Of a stretch of DNA of 64,000 nt, positions 52,267-60,400 are shown one piece after another (the stretch's first letter is position 1; each line of letters starts with the position of its first letter). The notes below the pieces were generated by a model that saw nothing but the letters and a program-made list of their open reading frames with translations, did no database searches and was not told the DNA's origin. This stretch comes from Melioribacteraceae bacterium (GTDB lineage: Bacteria; Bacteroidota; Ignavibacteria; Ignavibacteriales; Melioribacteraceae): contig JAEINS010000001.1 of assembly GCA_016342755.1 (NCBI GenBank), forward strand, positions 395,301-459,300, in the 5' to 3' direction. Made by a program: the position numbers and the translations under genes.

Positions 52267-53393
52267 TGCAAAGAATTAAACTGGGAATGATGGGCGGCGG
52301 TATTGGAGCCTTTATTGGTGACGCGCACAGACGTGGTGCAAGAATCACAAATAAATATGATCTTATTGGCGGAGTATTTGACGTAGATTATGAGAGAAGT
52401 AAAGAATTTGCTAAATATGAAGGAATCAGTTTAGACCGTTGTTATGCTACTCTGGAAGATTTTATTAAAGGCGAACTGGCTTTACCAAAAGAAGAAAGAA
52501 TTGAAGCTGTTTCAATAGTTACACCTAATAATCTTCACTATCCGATGGCAAAAATGTTATTGGAAAACGGATTTCACTTAATATGTGAAAAACCAATGAC
52601 AATGACAGTTGAGGAAGCTGAAGATTTAGAGAAAATAGTTAATGAAACCGGATTAACATTTGCGCTTCTTCATACTTATACCGGTTACCCGATGGTTCGC
52701 CAAATTCGTGAAATGGTGAACAAGGGAGAACTTGGTGATATTCAAAGAATTGATGCTAAGTATTATCAGGGCTGGATAAATCCAATTGCGCACGGCGGTA
52801 AAATTAGTGAAGTCTGGAGATTAAATCCAAAAGCTGCCGGAGTATCGAGCTGTATGGGTGATATCGGGGTTCATGCGTTTAATTTAATTGAATATACAAC
52901 CGGCTTGGAAGTTACAGAAGTTTTAGCCGATCTTAGTAAAGTTGTTTCAGAGGTGGAATTAGATCTTGACGGAACCGTTTTAATACGAACAAACGGGAAT
53001 GCTAAAGGTGTTCTTAGATCAAGTCAGATGGCAATAGGTGAAGAAAATAATTTATCAATAGCTATTTATGGATCTAAAGCCGGAGTTAAATGGTCTCAGG
53101 AAAATCCCAATTATCTGAAAATTTTAAGTGATGATAAACCAGTTCAGACAATGAAACCGGCTCATCCTTATAATTCTAATTTTGCCGCAATTAGTCATAC
53201 AATGCCGCCGGGACATCCCGAAGGAATTTATGAAGCAATAGCAAACATATATTCCGGCGCGGCAAAACAGATTAAAGGTGAGGAAATTATATCAGGCGAA
53301 TATCCTACTGTAGTTGATGGTGTCCGCGGAATGAAGTTTATCCATAATGTAGTAAAATCAAGCAGCCAAAACGGTGAATGGATAAAACTATAA
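52266..53393 (+). CDS. Cytoplasmic Gfo/Idh/MocA oxidoreductase
   Basis: A 375-residue Gfo/Idh/MocA protein with no signal peptide. The start is GTG at 52266, overlapping the MFS stop by one base and preceded by GGAGG. The first ATG (52287) falls inside the cofactor-binding strand (IKLGMMGGGIG) and cannot be used. Catalytic lysine in CEKPMTM; active-site motif MGDIGVHAFNLIEYT. Likely reduces or oxidises the compound brought in by the adjacent MFS protein. It resembles the 1,5-anhydrofructose/inositol dehydrogenase-like group only generally. A terminator hairpin follows and closes the glycan region. Confidence 0.87.
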   Translation: MQRIKLGMMGGGIGAFIGDAHRRGARITNKYDLIGGVFDVDYERSKEFAKYEGISLDRCYATLEDFIKGELALPKEERIEAVSIVTPNNLHYPMAKMLLENGFHLICEKPMTMTVEEAEDLEKIVNETGLTFALLHTYTGYPMVRQIREMVNKGELGDIQRIDAKYYQGWINPIAHGGKISEVWRLNPKAAGVSSCMGDIGVHAFNLIEYTTGLEVTEVLADLSKVVSEVELDLDGTVLIRTNGNAKGVLRSSQMAIGEENNLSIAIYGSKAGVKWSQENPNYLKILSDDKPVQTMKPAHPYNSNFAAISHTMPPGHPEGIYEAIANIYSGAAKQIKGEEIISGEYPTVVDGVRGMKFIHNVVKSSSQNGEWIKL

Positions 53394-53399
53394 ATTATT

Positions 53400-53423
53400 A
53401 GCGGCTGTTAAAAAACAGCCGCT
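53400..53423 (+). terminator. Terminator hairpin closing the ThuA unit
   Basis: AGCGGCTGTT (53400-53409) pairs perfectly with AACAGCCGCT (53414-53423) around an AAAA loop, a few bases after the stop codon. A T-run follows only after a short gap. Confidence 0.68.
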
Positions 53424-53503
53424 CCTCTATAAATATTTTTCTCCCGAAAAAGTTCTTAAAAGTTGTTACATTTCGCTATTAGTTTTTATTTAAGAAAGGA
53501 TGT

Positions 53504-54322
53504 ATGAAAAATCTTACAGATGATTTAAAAGTTAAATTAAGCAGATTAGAAGAAGTATTTAATAATTATGAAAAAGTTCTAGTCGCGCTTTCCGGCGGTG
53601 TAGATTCTTGTCTGGCCGCATTTTTAGGGCGAAAATTTTTAGGAAAAGAAAATTCAGTTTCAGTAATATCTAATTCAGAAAGCTTAAAAGAAAAAGATTA
53701 TAAAATAGCTTTAGAGTTTTGTAAAACCAACGATATTAAATATGAAGTTATTTATACCGAAGAACTAAGTAACCCAGAGTATGCCGCAAATCCGGATAAT
53801 AGATGTTATTTCTGTAAATCTGAATTATTTGGAACAATGAATAAACTTGCGGAAGAAAGATTTCAAAATTATAGAATTTTAAATGGTAATAACTATTCCG
53901 ATCTGGGTGATTACAGACCCGGATTAAATGCTGCTAAAGAGCAGGAATCTTTTGCTCCTTTTATTGAATGTAAAATTACTAAAAAAGATATACGTGATTT
54001 AGCTTTCTATTTCAATCTTTCAGTTTGGGATAAACCTGCTAGTCCCTGTTTAAGCAGCAGATTTCCCTATGGAGAGCAAATAACAAAGGAAAAATTAAAA
54101 CGGGTTGAAGAAGCTGAAGAAATTTTAAATGAGTTTGGCTTTGATGAGGTTCGTGTAAGAAGTTACGGTGATAAAGCAAAAATCGAAGTCCCAAAAGAGA
54201 AAGTTAGTATTCTTAAAGAGAAGTTTGAAAATATAGAGTCTAAAATTAAGCAGATTGGTTTTTCGGCCTGCGAAGTTGATAGTGAAGGATTTATTTCGGG
54301 TAAATTAAATAGGGCGTTATGA
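53504..54322 (+). CDS. larE: LarE, ATP-dependent sulfur transferase for nickel-pincer cofactor, [4Fe-4S] type
   Basis: A 272-residue PP-loop enzyme that activates the pyridinium biscarboxylate intermediate and inserts sulfur to make the thiocarboxylates of the nickel-pincer nucleotide (NPN). Visible are the ATP site SGGVDS, the NPDNRCYFCK motif and DKPASPCLSSRFPYG. Three cysteines (Cys101, Cys104, Cys182) are present. This is the set found in LarE proteins that carry a [4Fe-4S] cluster and act catalytically, in contrast to single-cysteine LarE that sacrifices its own sulfur. AGGATG precedes the ATG. The gene overlaps larB by four bases. Confidence 0.9.
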   Translation: MKNLTDDLKVKLSRLEEVFNNYEKVLVALSGGVDSCLAAFLGRKFLGKENSVSVISNSESLKEKDYKIALEFCKTNDIKYEVIYTEELSNPEYAANPDNRCYFCKSELFGTMNKLAEERFQNYRILNGNNYSDLGDYRPGLNAAKEQESFAPFIECKITKKDIRDLAFYFNLSVWDKPASPCLSSRFPYGEQITKEKLKRVEEAEEILNEFGFDEVRVRSYGDKAKIEVPKEKVSILKEKFENIESKIKQIGFSACEVDSEGFISGKLNRAL

Positions 54323-54978
54323 ACAACTTTAATATAGATCACAATAGAAAAAATAGAATTGGATTTCCGGAAGTAGTTTTTGGAGCCAGTAAAAATGTTG
54401 ATACATTAAAAAAAATCATCAATCATATTTTGGAAAAACATTCCAAAGTATTGATAACAAAACTGCAGGAAGAAAAATATCATTTATTAAAAAATGATTT
54501 TAAAGATTCTGTTTTTGATGCTGTTTCTGGAGCAATGATAATTGGAAAACTGCCTGCCGTTAGAAAAAAAAATGCTGATGTCGCAATTCTGTCCGGCGGA
54601 ACTTCGGATGAATTTATTGTTAATGAAGCCTATTATACTTTGAAATTTCTTGGTATTAAAGCAGAAAACTATATGGATATTGGTGTTGCCGGTGTTCACA
54701 GACTTACGGAAAGAAGTGAGGATATAAACAAGGCAAAAGTTTTAATTGTCTGTGCCGGATTTGAAGGTGCTCTTCCAACCGTTGTTGGCGGAATATTTCC
54801 GCAGCCAATAATTGCTGTTCCTGTAAGCGTAGGTTACGGAGTTGCGGAAGGAGGAACTGTCGCTTTAAATTCAATGCTTTCTAGTTGTGCAAACGGTTTA
54901 ACAGTTACAAATATTGATAATGGATACGGAGCTGCTATTGCCGCATTTAGAATATTAAATATACTAAAGAGGAAATAA
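54319..54978 (+). CDS. larB: LarB, nickel-pincer cofactor biosynthesis (NaAD carboxylase/hydrolase)
   Basis: A 219-residue protein related to PurE. LarB carboxylates nicotinic acid adenine dinucleotide and releases AMP to give the pyridinium biscarboxylate precursor of NPN. The conserved C-terminal half is clear: VAILSGGTSDE, DIGVAGVHRL, VCAGFEGALPTVVGG, PVSVGYGVAEGG and NIDNGYGAA. Its start overlaps the larE stop by four bases and larC begins directly after its stop, so the three genes form one translation-coupled operon. Confidence 0.92.
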   Translation: MNNFNIDHNRKNRIGFPEVVFGASKNVDTLKKIINHILEKHSKVLITKLQEEKYHLLKNDFKDSVFDAVSGAMIIGKLPAVRKKNADVAILSGGTSDEFIVNEAYYTLKFLGIKAENYMDIGVAGVHRLTERSEDINKAKVLIVCAGFEGALPTVVGGIFPQPIIAVPVSVGYGVAEGGTVALNSMLSSCANGLTVTNIDNGYGAAIAAFRILNILKRK

Positions 54979-56148
54979 ATGGGACATATATTAAAAATTG
55001 AAGCTTTTTCCGGCGCAAGCGGAGATATGTTTTTAGGTGCTTTTGCCGGTTTATTAGATGTTTATGATGAATTATTAAAATTGCCTTTATTACTTAATTT
55101 TGCTGATAAAGCTGAAATTGTAATTGAAGAAACCAATAAAAATGGTATTGTCTGCAAACAGGTTAAAGTTAAAGAACTGGTTCATGAGCATGTTCACAGG
55201 CATATGTCTCATATTTATGAGATAATAGATAAATCTGAATTGAATGCAAACGCTAAAAAAATATCCCGCGAAATATTTGAAATAATAGGTCGTGCTGAAT
55301 CAACTGTTCATGGTGTTCCAATAGAAAAAATACATTTTCATGAAGTTGGAGCGGTAGATTCTATAATTGATGTATGTGGAGCCGCATATCTAATTGATAA
55401 ATTAAATATTGAAAAAACTTACTCATCGCCCCTTACAACCGGCAAAGGTTTTGTTAAGACTGCTCACGGATTGCTTCCGGTACCTTGTCCGGCCACCAAA
55501 TTAATTTTGGAGGGCTTACCATGTCTTGAAGGTGATGAAGAAGGAGAGAGGCTTACGCCAACCGGAGCGGCAATTATTAAATATCTTAATCCAATATTTA
55601 AGTCAGTTCCTTTAATTGATAAAAAAACTTCTTATGGATCGGGAGAAAAAGAGTTTACTGCACCTAATGTTTTAAGGTTATCAATTTCTGAGCTGAGTGT
55701 TACAGAAAAAGAAATGATTATAATTGAAACAAATATTGATGATTATAATTCTGAATATTTAGGCTGGGAATTTCAAAATCAGTTATTGGCAAAAGGCGCG
55801 CTTGATTTTTATTTTACCCAGATTATAATGAAAAAAGGACGACCCGGACTTTTAATAACAATATTATGTTATGAAGAAAATCTTCCTAAACTTAAAGAAT
55901 TTGTTTTTAAGAATACAAGCTCAATTGGATTGCGTTATTACAGGACAAATAAAATTCAACTAGAAAGAAAAATTGACAATGTTGAAACTGAGTTTGGTAA
56001 ATTTAACGTTAAATCGTCTATTATTGATGGAAATACTTCTAAAGTAAAACCCGAAGCAGATGAAGTGTTAAAATATTCTTTTGAAAATAACATTTCTCCG
56101 CAAAAAGTATCTCAGAAGGTTTTGGAATCTTATAATAAAAAGGATTAA
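54979..56148 (+). CDS. larC: LarC, nickel insertase (cyclometallase) for the nickel-pincer cofactor
   Basis: A 389-residue LarC protein, which inserts nickel into the organic pincer ligand with CTP. The metal-binding N-terminal part holds FSGASGDMFLGA, the His-rich HEHVHRHMSH stretch and IHFHEVGAVDSIIDV; TGKGFVKTAHGLLPVPCPAT and LTPTGAAI follow. In Lactiplantibacillus the gene is read through a programmed frameshift (larC1/larC2); here it is one continuous frame. No larA-type racemase gene was recognised in this window, so the enzyme using the cofactor must be elsewhere or unrecognised. A terminator follows. Confidence 0.92.
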   Translation: MGHILKIEAFSGASGDMFLGAFAGLLDVYDELLKLPLLLNFADKAEIVIEETNKNGIVCKQVKVKELVHEHVHRHMSHIYEIIDKSELNANAKKISREIFEIIGRAESTVHGVPIEKIHFHEVGAVDSIIDVCGAAYLIDKLNIEKTYSSPLTTGKGFVKTAHGLLPVPCPATKLILEGLPCLEGDEEGERLTPTGAAIIKYLNPIFKSVPLIDKKTSYGSGEKEFTAPNVLRLSISELSVTEKEMIIIETNIDDYNSEYLGWEFQNQLLAKGALDFYFTQIIMKKGRPGLLITILCYEENLPKLKEFVFKNTSSIGLRYYRTNKIQLERKIDNVETEFGKFNVKSSIIDGNTSKVKPEADEVLKYSFENNISPQKVSQKVLESYNKKD

Positions 56149-56188
56149 AGTTAATTAATAATACAATCTTTGTTAAAGTTTCTTTACG

Positions 56189-56220
56189 AGCCTGACATTT
56201 TATAAAAGTCGGGCTTTTTT
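56189..56220 (+). terminator. Rho-independent terminator after larC
   Basis: AGCCTGAC (56189-56196) pairs with GTCGGGCT (56208-56215), one G-U pair, followed directly by a run of T. It lies about 40 bases after the larC stop. Confidence 0.82.
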
Positions 56221-56356
56221 ATGTATCAAAAGTAAACTTTGCTTTAAAATGGTAAAATTAATTGCTCCGTATTGAAGTTAAATATTTTGAATATTTACTA
56301 AATTGACCGAAAATTGGACGAATTGATAATGGCACGTAATGTGGTATTTAGCGGTT

Positions 56357-56614
56357 ATGAAAAATTTACCGCAAATACTGCTAATTGAAGAAGATTTTGT
56401 TATAAGAAAAACCACAAGGTTTATCCTGGAAAGACTGGGATTTAATGTAATTGACGTATCTTCAAAATGTGAAGCAAACCAAATGGTCGATTCGTTTAAT
56501 GAAACAGAAGTTTCCCGGCATTTAGTTGTAATAAACGAGGAGCAGGATGTTTTTAACGAAATGGAACTTTTAAGTCTGAATTATAAATTATCCGGCGCAG
56601 TTGTAAATAACTAA
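56357..56614 (+). CDS. Truncated, degenerate response-regulator receiver-like protein
   Basis: An 85-residue protein resembling the first two thirds of a CheY-like receiver domain: QILLIEEDFVIRKTTRFILERLGFNVIDVS matches strand 1, the acidic pocket and helix 1. The phospho-acceptor aspartate expected at the end of strand 3 is replaced (HLVVINEE has Asn), and the following half of the domain is missing. It is therefore either a remnant or a small non-phosphorylated protein. The start could also be ATG 56339, adding six residues; neither has a good ribosome site. Its stop overlaps by four bases the stop of the convergent gene. Confidence 0.45.
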   Translation: MKNLPQILLIEEDFVIRKTTRFILERLGFNVIDVSSKCEANQMVDSFNETEVSRHLVVINEEQDVFNEMELLSLNYKLSGAVVNN

Positions 56615-57525
56615 TAGGCTCGTTTTCCCTTCACAAAGTCTATCAATTCATTAAATATCTTTATCTCTTCATACGAAAAATTGTTGCTTACAATTTCTAC
56701 CGCAATGTTAAGCCATTTAATATTTAGCTGTTTTGCAGTTAAATCAACTATTTCCTTTTCTCTATCCTCACTAAAAATGTATTTAGCTAGTTTAATAGCA
56801 GCCTGAATATTTGTGAAATAGTGAATCTGGGAATTATTACATATCGCAATTAATTGAGGTCTGAATTTTTTGTGCTTTACACAGAAATCTATTGCGAAAC
56901 CGCCGGCAATTTTTATCTGGTCGTTTTTATTCATTGCTTTTAAACTTGGATCCGAAGCAATATTTAGTAATCTGGTTAAAGCTTTACTTGCGTCAAGCGG
57001 AGCGTCTATAGCTTCTTTATGAGCGGTATTTATTGCTTTTTCAATTGTAGGCGTAATTAATTGTTTAGCTTTTTCAATAATTTCTTTCTTTTGTCCCGTT
57101 ACATCTTTTGAAGCCATTATTATATTTCTAAAATTACCGGATGCCGCCCAGCCATTCAGCATTTCAGTAGTTATAATGTTTTTATCAATTTTTACATCAT
57201 TCCAGCCCTGATAGCCTCTTTTTTGCATTCTTGTAAATTCTGCTTTTGCTTCGTGAATTATTTTTAATGAACCTTCATCGTTATTTATAACTTTTATATT
57301 ATTATAAATTAATTTTTGAACCATTAAATTGAATTGATCTTCGGCAATTCTAAAAGTAATAATTATTTTATTTTTAAGATCGCCATATTTCTGCGCGCCA
57401 ATTTTAAGATTAGTTAACTTATCCTTGAAAATTTTGAATAGTTCTTTTACGCTATCTAATTCTTCTTTGTCGCAAATTGCGGCGAGAGTTTTATATTTAG
57501 TTAATTTTGCATTCCTAAGCAGCAT
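56611..57525 (-). CDS. Unrecognised 304-residue cytoplasmic protein
   Basis: I do not recognise a family. The protein is lysine-rich, largely alpha-helical, without signal peptide or membrane helix. The N-terminal third has a KH/ACT-like alternation of helices and strands (LDSVKELFKIFKDKL, NKIIITFRIAEDQFNLMVQKLI). The rest suggests helical repeats (DASKALTRLLNIASDPSL, AIKLAKYIFSEDREKEIV). It lies 27 bases downstream of a PAS protein gene on the same strand, so both are probably co-transcribed. A role in signalling or regulation is only a guess from that neighbour. Confidence 0.6.
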   Translation of the reverse strand: MLLRNAKLTKYKTLAAICDKEELDSVKELFKIFKDKLTNLKIGAQKYGDLKNKIIITFRIAEDQFNLMVQKLIYNNIKVINNDEGSLKIIHEAKAEFTRMQKRGYQGWNDVKIDKNIITTEMLNGWAASGNFRNIIMASKDVTGQKKEIIEKAKQLITPTIEKAINTAHKEAIDAPLDASKALTRLLNIASDPSLKAMNKNDQIKIAGGFAIDFCVKHKKFRPQLIAICNNSQIHYFTNIQAAIKLAKYIFSEDREKEIVDLTAKQLNIKWLNIAVEIVSNNFSYEEIKIFNELIDFVKGKRAY

Positions 57526-57552
57526 AATAATCCTTCGTAAATTGTTCCATGG

Positions 57553-58323
57553 TTAGATGTTTTTCATTATTACAAAAAAATAGTTTTTTGTTGACGGAAC
57601 AATTCTAACTTGAATTTTATTTTGAATATTTTCCTGTTTGAACTGTAGAATAAATGCGTATTCCTGATTAAGCTTGAAAGCCTGCATTGCGTTTGATACA
57701 ATTTCTTTTGCCAGGGTTGAATGTACTATTTCGAAAATATGTTTTCCTATGCAGGTTTCCGGGTCTTCAATTATAAAATCCCTTGTTGGTGCATGATAAT
57801 ATAAAAAATAACCCTCTTCATCGAAACAGAGAATTTGTTCTTGAACAGCTTCTAAAATTATATTTTTTTTATAAAGCTCATTTAAATAATTTTGAGCTAA
57901 TTCATTTCTAGTTGTTATATCATTCAAAAATCCATAAAAATGTGAAATTCTGCCATTTTCGTCTTTTTTAGTTCTAATATAATTATCAACCCAAATCACT
58001 TGCTCGTCATCTACCGAAAGTCTGTGCATCAGCATATATTCTTCCGCTTCAAACGAAAGATACTCATTCAATTCAATAATCACGTTTTCCAGATCATCTT
58101 CATGAATTAGATCAGTTAAATTTAAGCCATTCTCCAGAAAGTAATCATGATTAATTCCAATTTCTTCAACATTCTTGGAAATATATACCAAGGGATAATT
58201 TGGCTGGTTTTTGCATATATAGTTAATAAACGGACTTGAATCCAAAATACTTTTTAGCTGATCATACTTTTCTTTTAGCTGTTCAAATAACTCGGGATTA
58301 TTTGATGAATTACTATTTTCCAT
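57553..58323 (-). CDS. Stand-alone double PAS-domain protein
   Basis: A 256-residue cytoplasmic protein with two PAS domains: residues about 15-140 (ILDSSPFINYICK ... VYISKNVEEIGI ... HEDDLENVI ... HFYGFLNDITTR, the last with PAC motif) and about 145-256 (ILEAVQEQILCFDEEGYFLYYH ... CIGKHIFEIV). No kinase, GGDEF or DNA-binding output domain follows, and the frame ends normally. It may sense a ligand or redox state and pass it on by protein contact, for example with the 304-residue neighbour. This is unproven. Confidence 0.75.
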   Translation of the reverse strand: MENSNSSNNPELFEQLKEKYDQLKSILDSSPFINYICKNQPNYPLVYISKNVEEIGINHDYFLENGLNLTDLIHEDDLENVIIELNEYLSFEAEEYMLMHRLSVDDEQVIWVDNYIRTKKDENGRISHFYGFLNDITTRNELAQNYLNELYKKNIILEAVQEQILCFDEEGYFLYYHAPTRDFIIEDPETCIGKHIFEIVHSTLAKEIVSNAMQAFKLNQEYAFILQFKQENIQNKIQVRIVPSTKNYFFVIMKNI

Positions 58324-58493
58324 GAAATTCTCTGATATAATTATATTTTTAATTCAGTTCAATATTATACGCTTATTATCGTGTTTTAATAGAAAAAGTT
58401 GAATGTGATATTTGGGATAATAAAAAGATTTAAGGAGTTGTTGAAAATAATTAAATTTATGTTAAAATGTGGATTAAAACTATTGGAAAATAA

Positions 58494-58664
58494 ATGAGCT
58501 GGGATTGTCCGAATAAAGTTGATGAAAAGTGTACACTTAATAAATGCGATTGTAAACCTGCTGCTGGAAAATGTGTTTTAGTCGGCAGATACGAAATTGC
58601 CGGGAGCAGGAAAGAATCAAAAAAAGAATCAGGCAGTTTAAAGGATTTGTCAAAAGGGAAATAA
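58494..58664 (+). CDS. Small cysteine-rich conserved protein (56 residues)
   Basis: An overlooked short gene: ATG 58494 to TAA 58664. The product starts MSWDCPNKVDEKCTLNKC and holds six cysteines (positions 5, 13, 18, 20 and 27 being clear, in the pattern C-P-N ... C-x4-C ... GKCVLVGRY), followed by a Lys/Ser-rich tail. The same order (CPN, a C in the middle, CKPxxxGCVL) is known from tiny conserved proteins of many Gram-negative bacteria with no assigned function. It may bind a metal such as zinc. Five cysteines are counted with certainty in the translated sequence. No neighbour on the same strand is close. Confidence 0.6.
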   Translation: MSWDCPNKVDEKCTLNKCDCKPAAGKCVLVGRYEIAGSRKESKKESGSLKDLSKGK

Positions 58665-58714
58665 TATTTTATCTTAACCAACGGATTGCTCCGCTGGCTG
58701 CAACTAAAGTAAAA

Positions 58715-60181
58715 CTAATTGAGAATAAACCATTCTTTAAACTCTTGATCAGCGTTAAAATTAATTGGCTGAAATTCATTTGTATGGGAAGAGTATTTAT
58801 AATCTTTGCTCCATTCTTCAGCATTTTCAACCGTTTCTTTAATGCCATTTAATATATATATTAATTCGTCATCAGACATTGTTGGATGTAATGAAAGCCT
58901 GATCCATCCCGGTTTATCCGAAAGATCACCTTCATTAATCTTTTTTGTAATTCTCTTAGATCGTGTCGGATCAACATGTAAAAGATAATGCCCGTAAGTG
59001 CCGGCACAAGAGCAGCCTCCTCTGGTCTGAATCCCGAAATTATCGTTTAGTAATTTAACCATTAAATTGAAATGTACATCTTCAACGTAAAAGGAGAGTA
59101 TTCCTAATCTTTCTTCCACTTCATTAGCTAAAATATAAACTCTGGGGATTTTTCGTAAACCGGGGATAGCAATTTTAACTAATTCTTCTTCACGTTTTAA
59201 GATATTCCCGACACCCATTTCATCTTTTAGTTTAATACATAAGGCAGTTTTAATTGCCTGTAGAAAACCGGGAGTTCCGCCGTCTTCACGGGCTTCAATA
59301 TTTGTAATATATTTATGTTCTCCCCACGGGTTTGTCCAGTCTACTGTTCCGCCGCCCGGATGATCTGGTACTGATCTATTATATAATTTTGAATCAAAAA
59401 TTAAAACACCTGAAGTTCCCGGTCCGCCCAGGAATTTATGCGGCGAAAAAAATATTGCGTCCAGTTTTTCTTCATTATCTTCCGGATGCATATCTATGTT
59501 AACGTAAGGGGCAGAGGCCGCAAAATCAATAAAACATAATCCGTTATATTCATGCATCATTTTGGCCATTTTATGATACGGATTTATAATTCCGGTTACA
59601 TTAGAACATGCGGAGAAGGATCCAATTTTTACTTTGCGTGCTGAGTATAATTCCAAAAGCTTTTTGAAATGGTCTAAATCTACAAGTCCTTCTTTATTTG
59701 GTTCAATTACAATAACATCGGCTATAGTTTCTAACCAGCTTGTCTGATTTGAATGATGTTCCATGTGTGTAATAAAAACAACAGGTCTGTCTTCTCTTTT
59801 AATCTTGCATTTTTTACGAAGCTGTTCGGGCAGACTTAATCCTAATAATCGCTGAAATTTATTAACAACTCCCGTCATTCCTGTCGCGGCAGTAATAATA
59901 ACATCTTTTTCACCGGCATTAACATGTTTTTTTATAATATGATGCGCATAATGATAAGCATTTGTCATCATTGTTCCGGTAACTGTTGTTTCAGTATGTG
60001 TGTTTGCAACATAAGGCCCAAAATTTTTGAAGAGATTTTCTTCAATTGTTTTGTAAAGCCTGCCGCTGGCAACCCAGTCCGCATAGATTATTTTTTTAGT
60101 TCCGTAAGGTGATTCAAATTCCTGATCGATTCCTACAATATTTTCTCTAAACCGGCTAAAATACTTTTCTAACTTTGTCAT
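58715..60181 (-). CDS. Class V aminotransferase/cysteine desulfurase-like PLP enzyme
   Basis: A 488-residue fold-type-I PLP enzyme of the class V (NifS/Csd-like) group. Seen are ITAATGMTGVVNKF (cofactor phosphate region), THMEHHSNQTSW, CFIDFAASAPYV with the pyridine-binding Asp, SPHKFLGGPG with the PLP lysine, and a late GGCSCAGTYGH loop whose cysteine could be the persulfide carrier of a desulfurase. Its length is above the roughly 400 residues of IscS/SufS. ATG 60181 is chosen (AGGAA upstream); an in-frame start at 60229 adds 16 residues without ribosome site. It could supply sulfur for Fe-S clusters or for LarE; that link is inference. Confidence 0.85.
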   Translation of the reverse strand: MTKLEKYFSRFRENIVGIDQEFESPYGTKKIIYADWVASGRLYKTIEENLFKNFGPYVANTHTETTVTGTMMTNAYHYAHHIIKKHVNAGEKDVIITAATGMTGVVNKFQRLLGLSLPEQLRKKCKIKREDRPVVFITHMEHHSNQTSWLETIADVIVIEPNKEGLVDLDHFKKLLELYSARKVKIGSFSACSNVTGIINPYHKMAKMMHEYNGLCFIDFAASAPYVNIDMHPEDNEEKLDAIFFSPHKFLGGPGTSGVLIFDSKLYNRSVPDHPGGGTVDWTNPWGEHKYITNIEAREDGGTPGFLQAIKTALCIKLKDEMGVGNILKREEELVKIAIPGLRKIPRVYILANEVEERLGILSFYVEDVHFNLMVKLLNDNFGIQTRGGCSCAGTYGHYLLHVDPTRSKRITKKINEGDLSDKPGWIRLSLHPTMSDDELIYILNGIKETVENAEEWSKDYKYSSHTNEFQPINFNADQEFKEWFILN

Positions 60182-60337
60182 AATATTTCCTGCTAAACCT
60201 AAGTGAATTCTTATAGTTATAAAAAACAATACCTTAAAGTAGGATTTTTTTAATAATTAATAAATTCTTATTTCATAATTATGAAGCAATAATATGAATA
60301 TTTATATTGAATTGAAAATAAATGAATAAGGTAAAAA

Positions 60338-60369
60338 CTTGAAATTTCATGCAAAATTTAATACCTTTG
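60338..60369 (+). promoter_or_regulatory. Bacteroidota-type promoter of the helicase gene
   Basis: CTTG (60338-60341), 20 bases, then TACCTTTG (60362-60369). The -7 box is an exact TAnnTTTG and the -33 box matches three of four. Transcription should begin near 60376, leaving a leader of about 25 bases. Confidence 0.7.
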
Positions 60370-60400
60370 CAACCTAAAATTAAACTTATTAGGGTTGTCT

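Noticed and set aside
51975..52328. 117-codon minus-strand frame across the MFS/oxidoreductase junction
   Set aside because: Overlaps two well-supported genes; composition rich in Pro/Ile/Thr without any motif.
58571..58852. 93-codon plus-strand frame after the small cysteine-rich gene
   Set aside because: Overlaps the convincing 56-codon gene in another frame and the 3' end of the PLP enzyme gene; no ribosome site.
58715..60181. Linking the PLP enzyme with larE as dedicated sulfur donor
   Set aside because: Opposite strand, several unrelated genes in between, and no sequence evidence beyond the general desulfurase-like fold.
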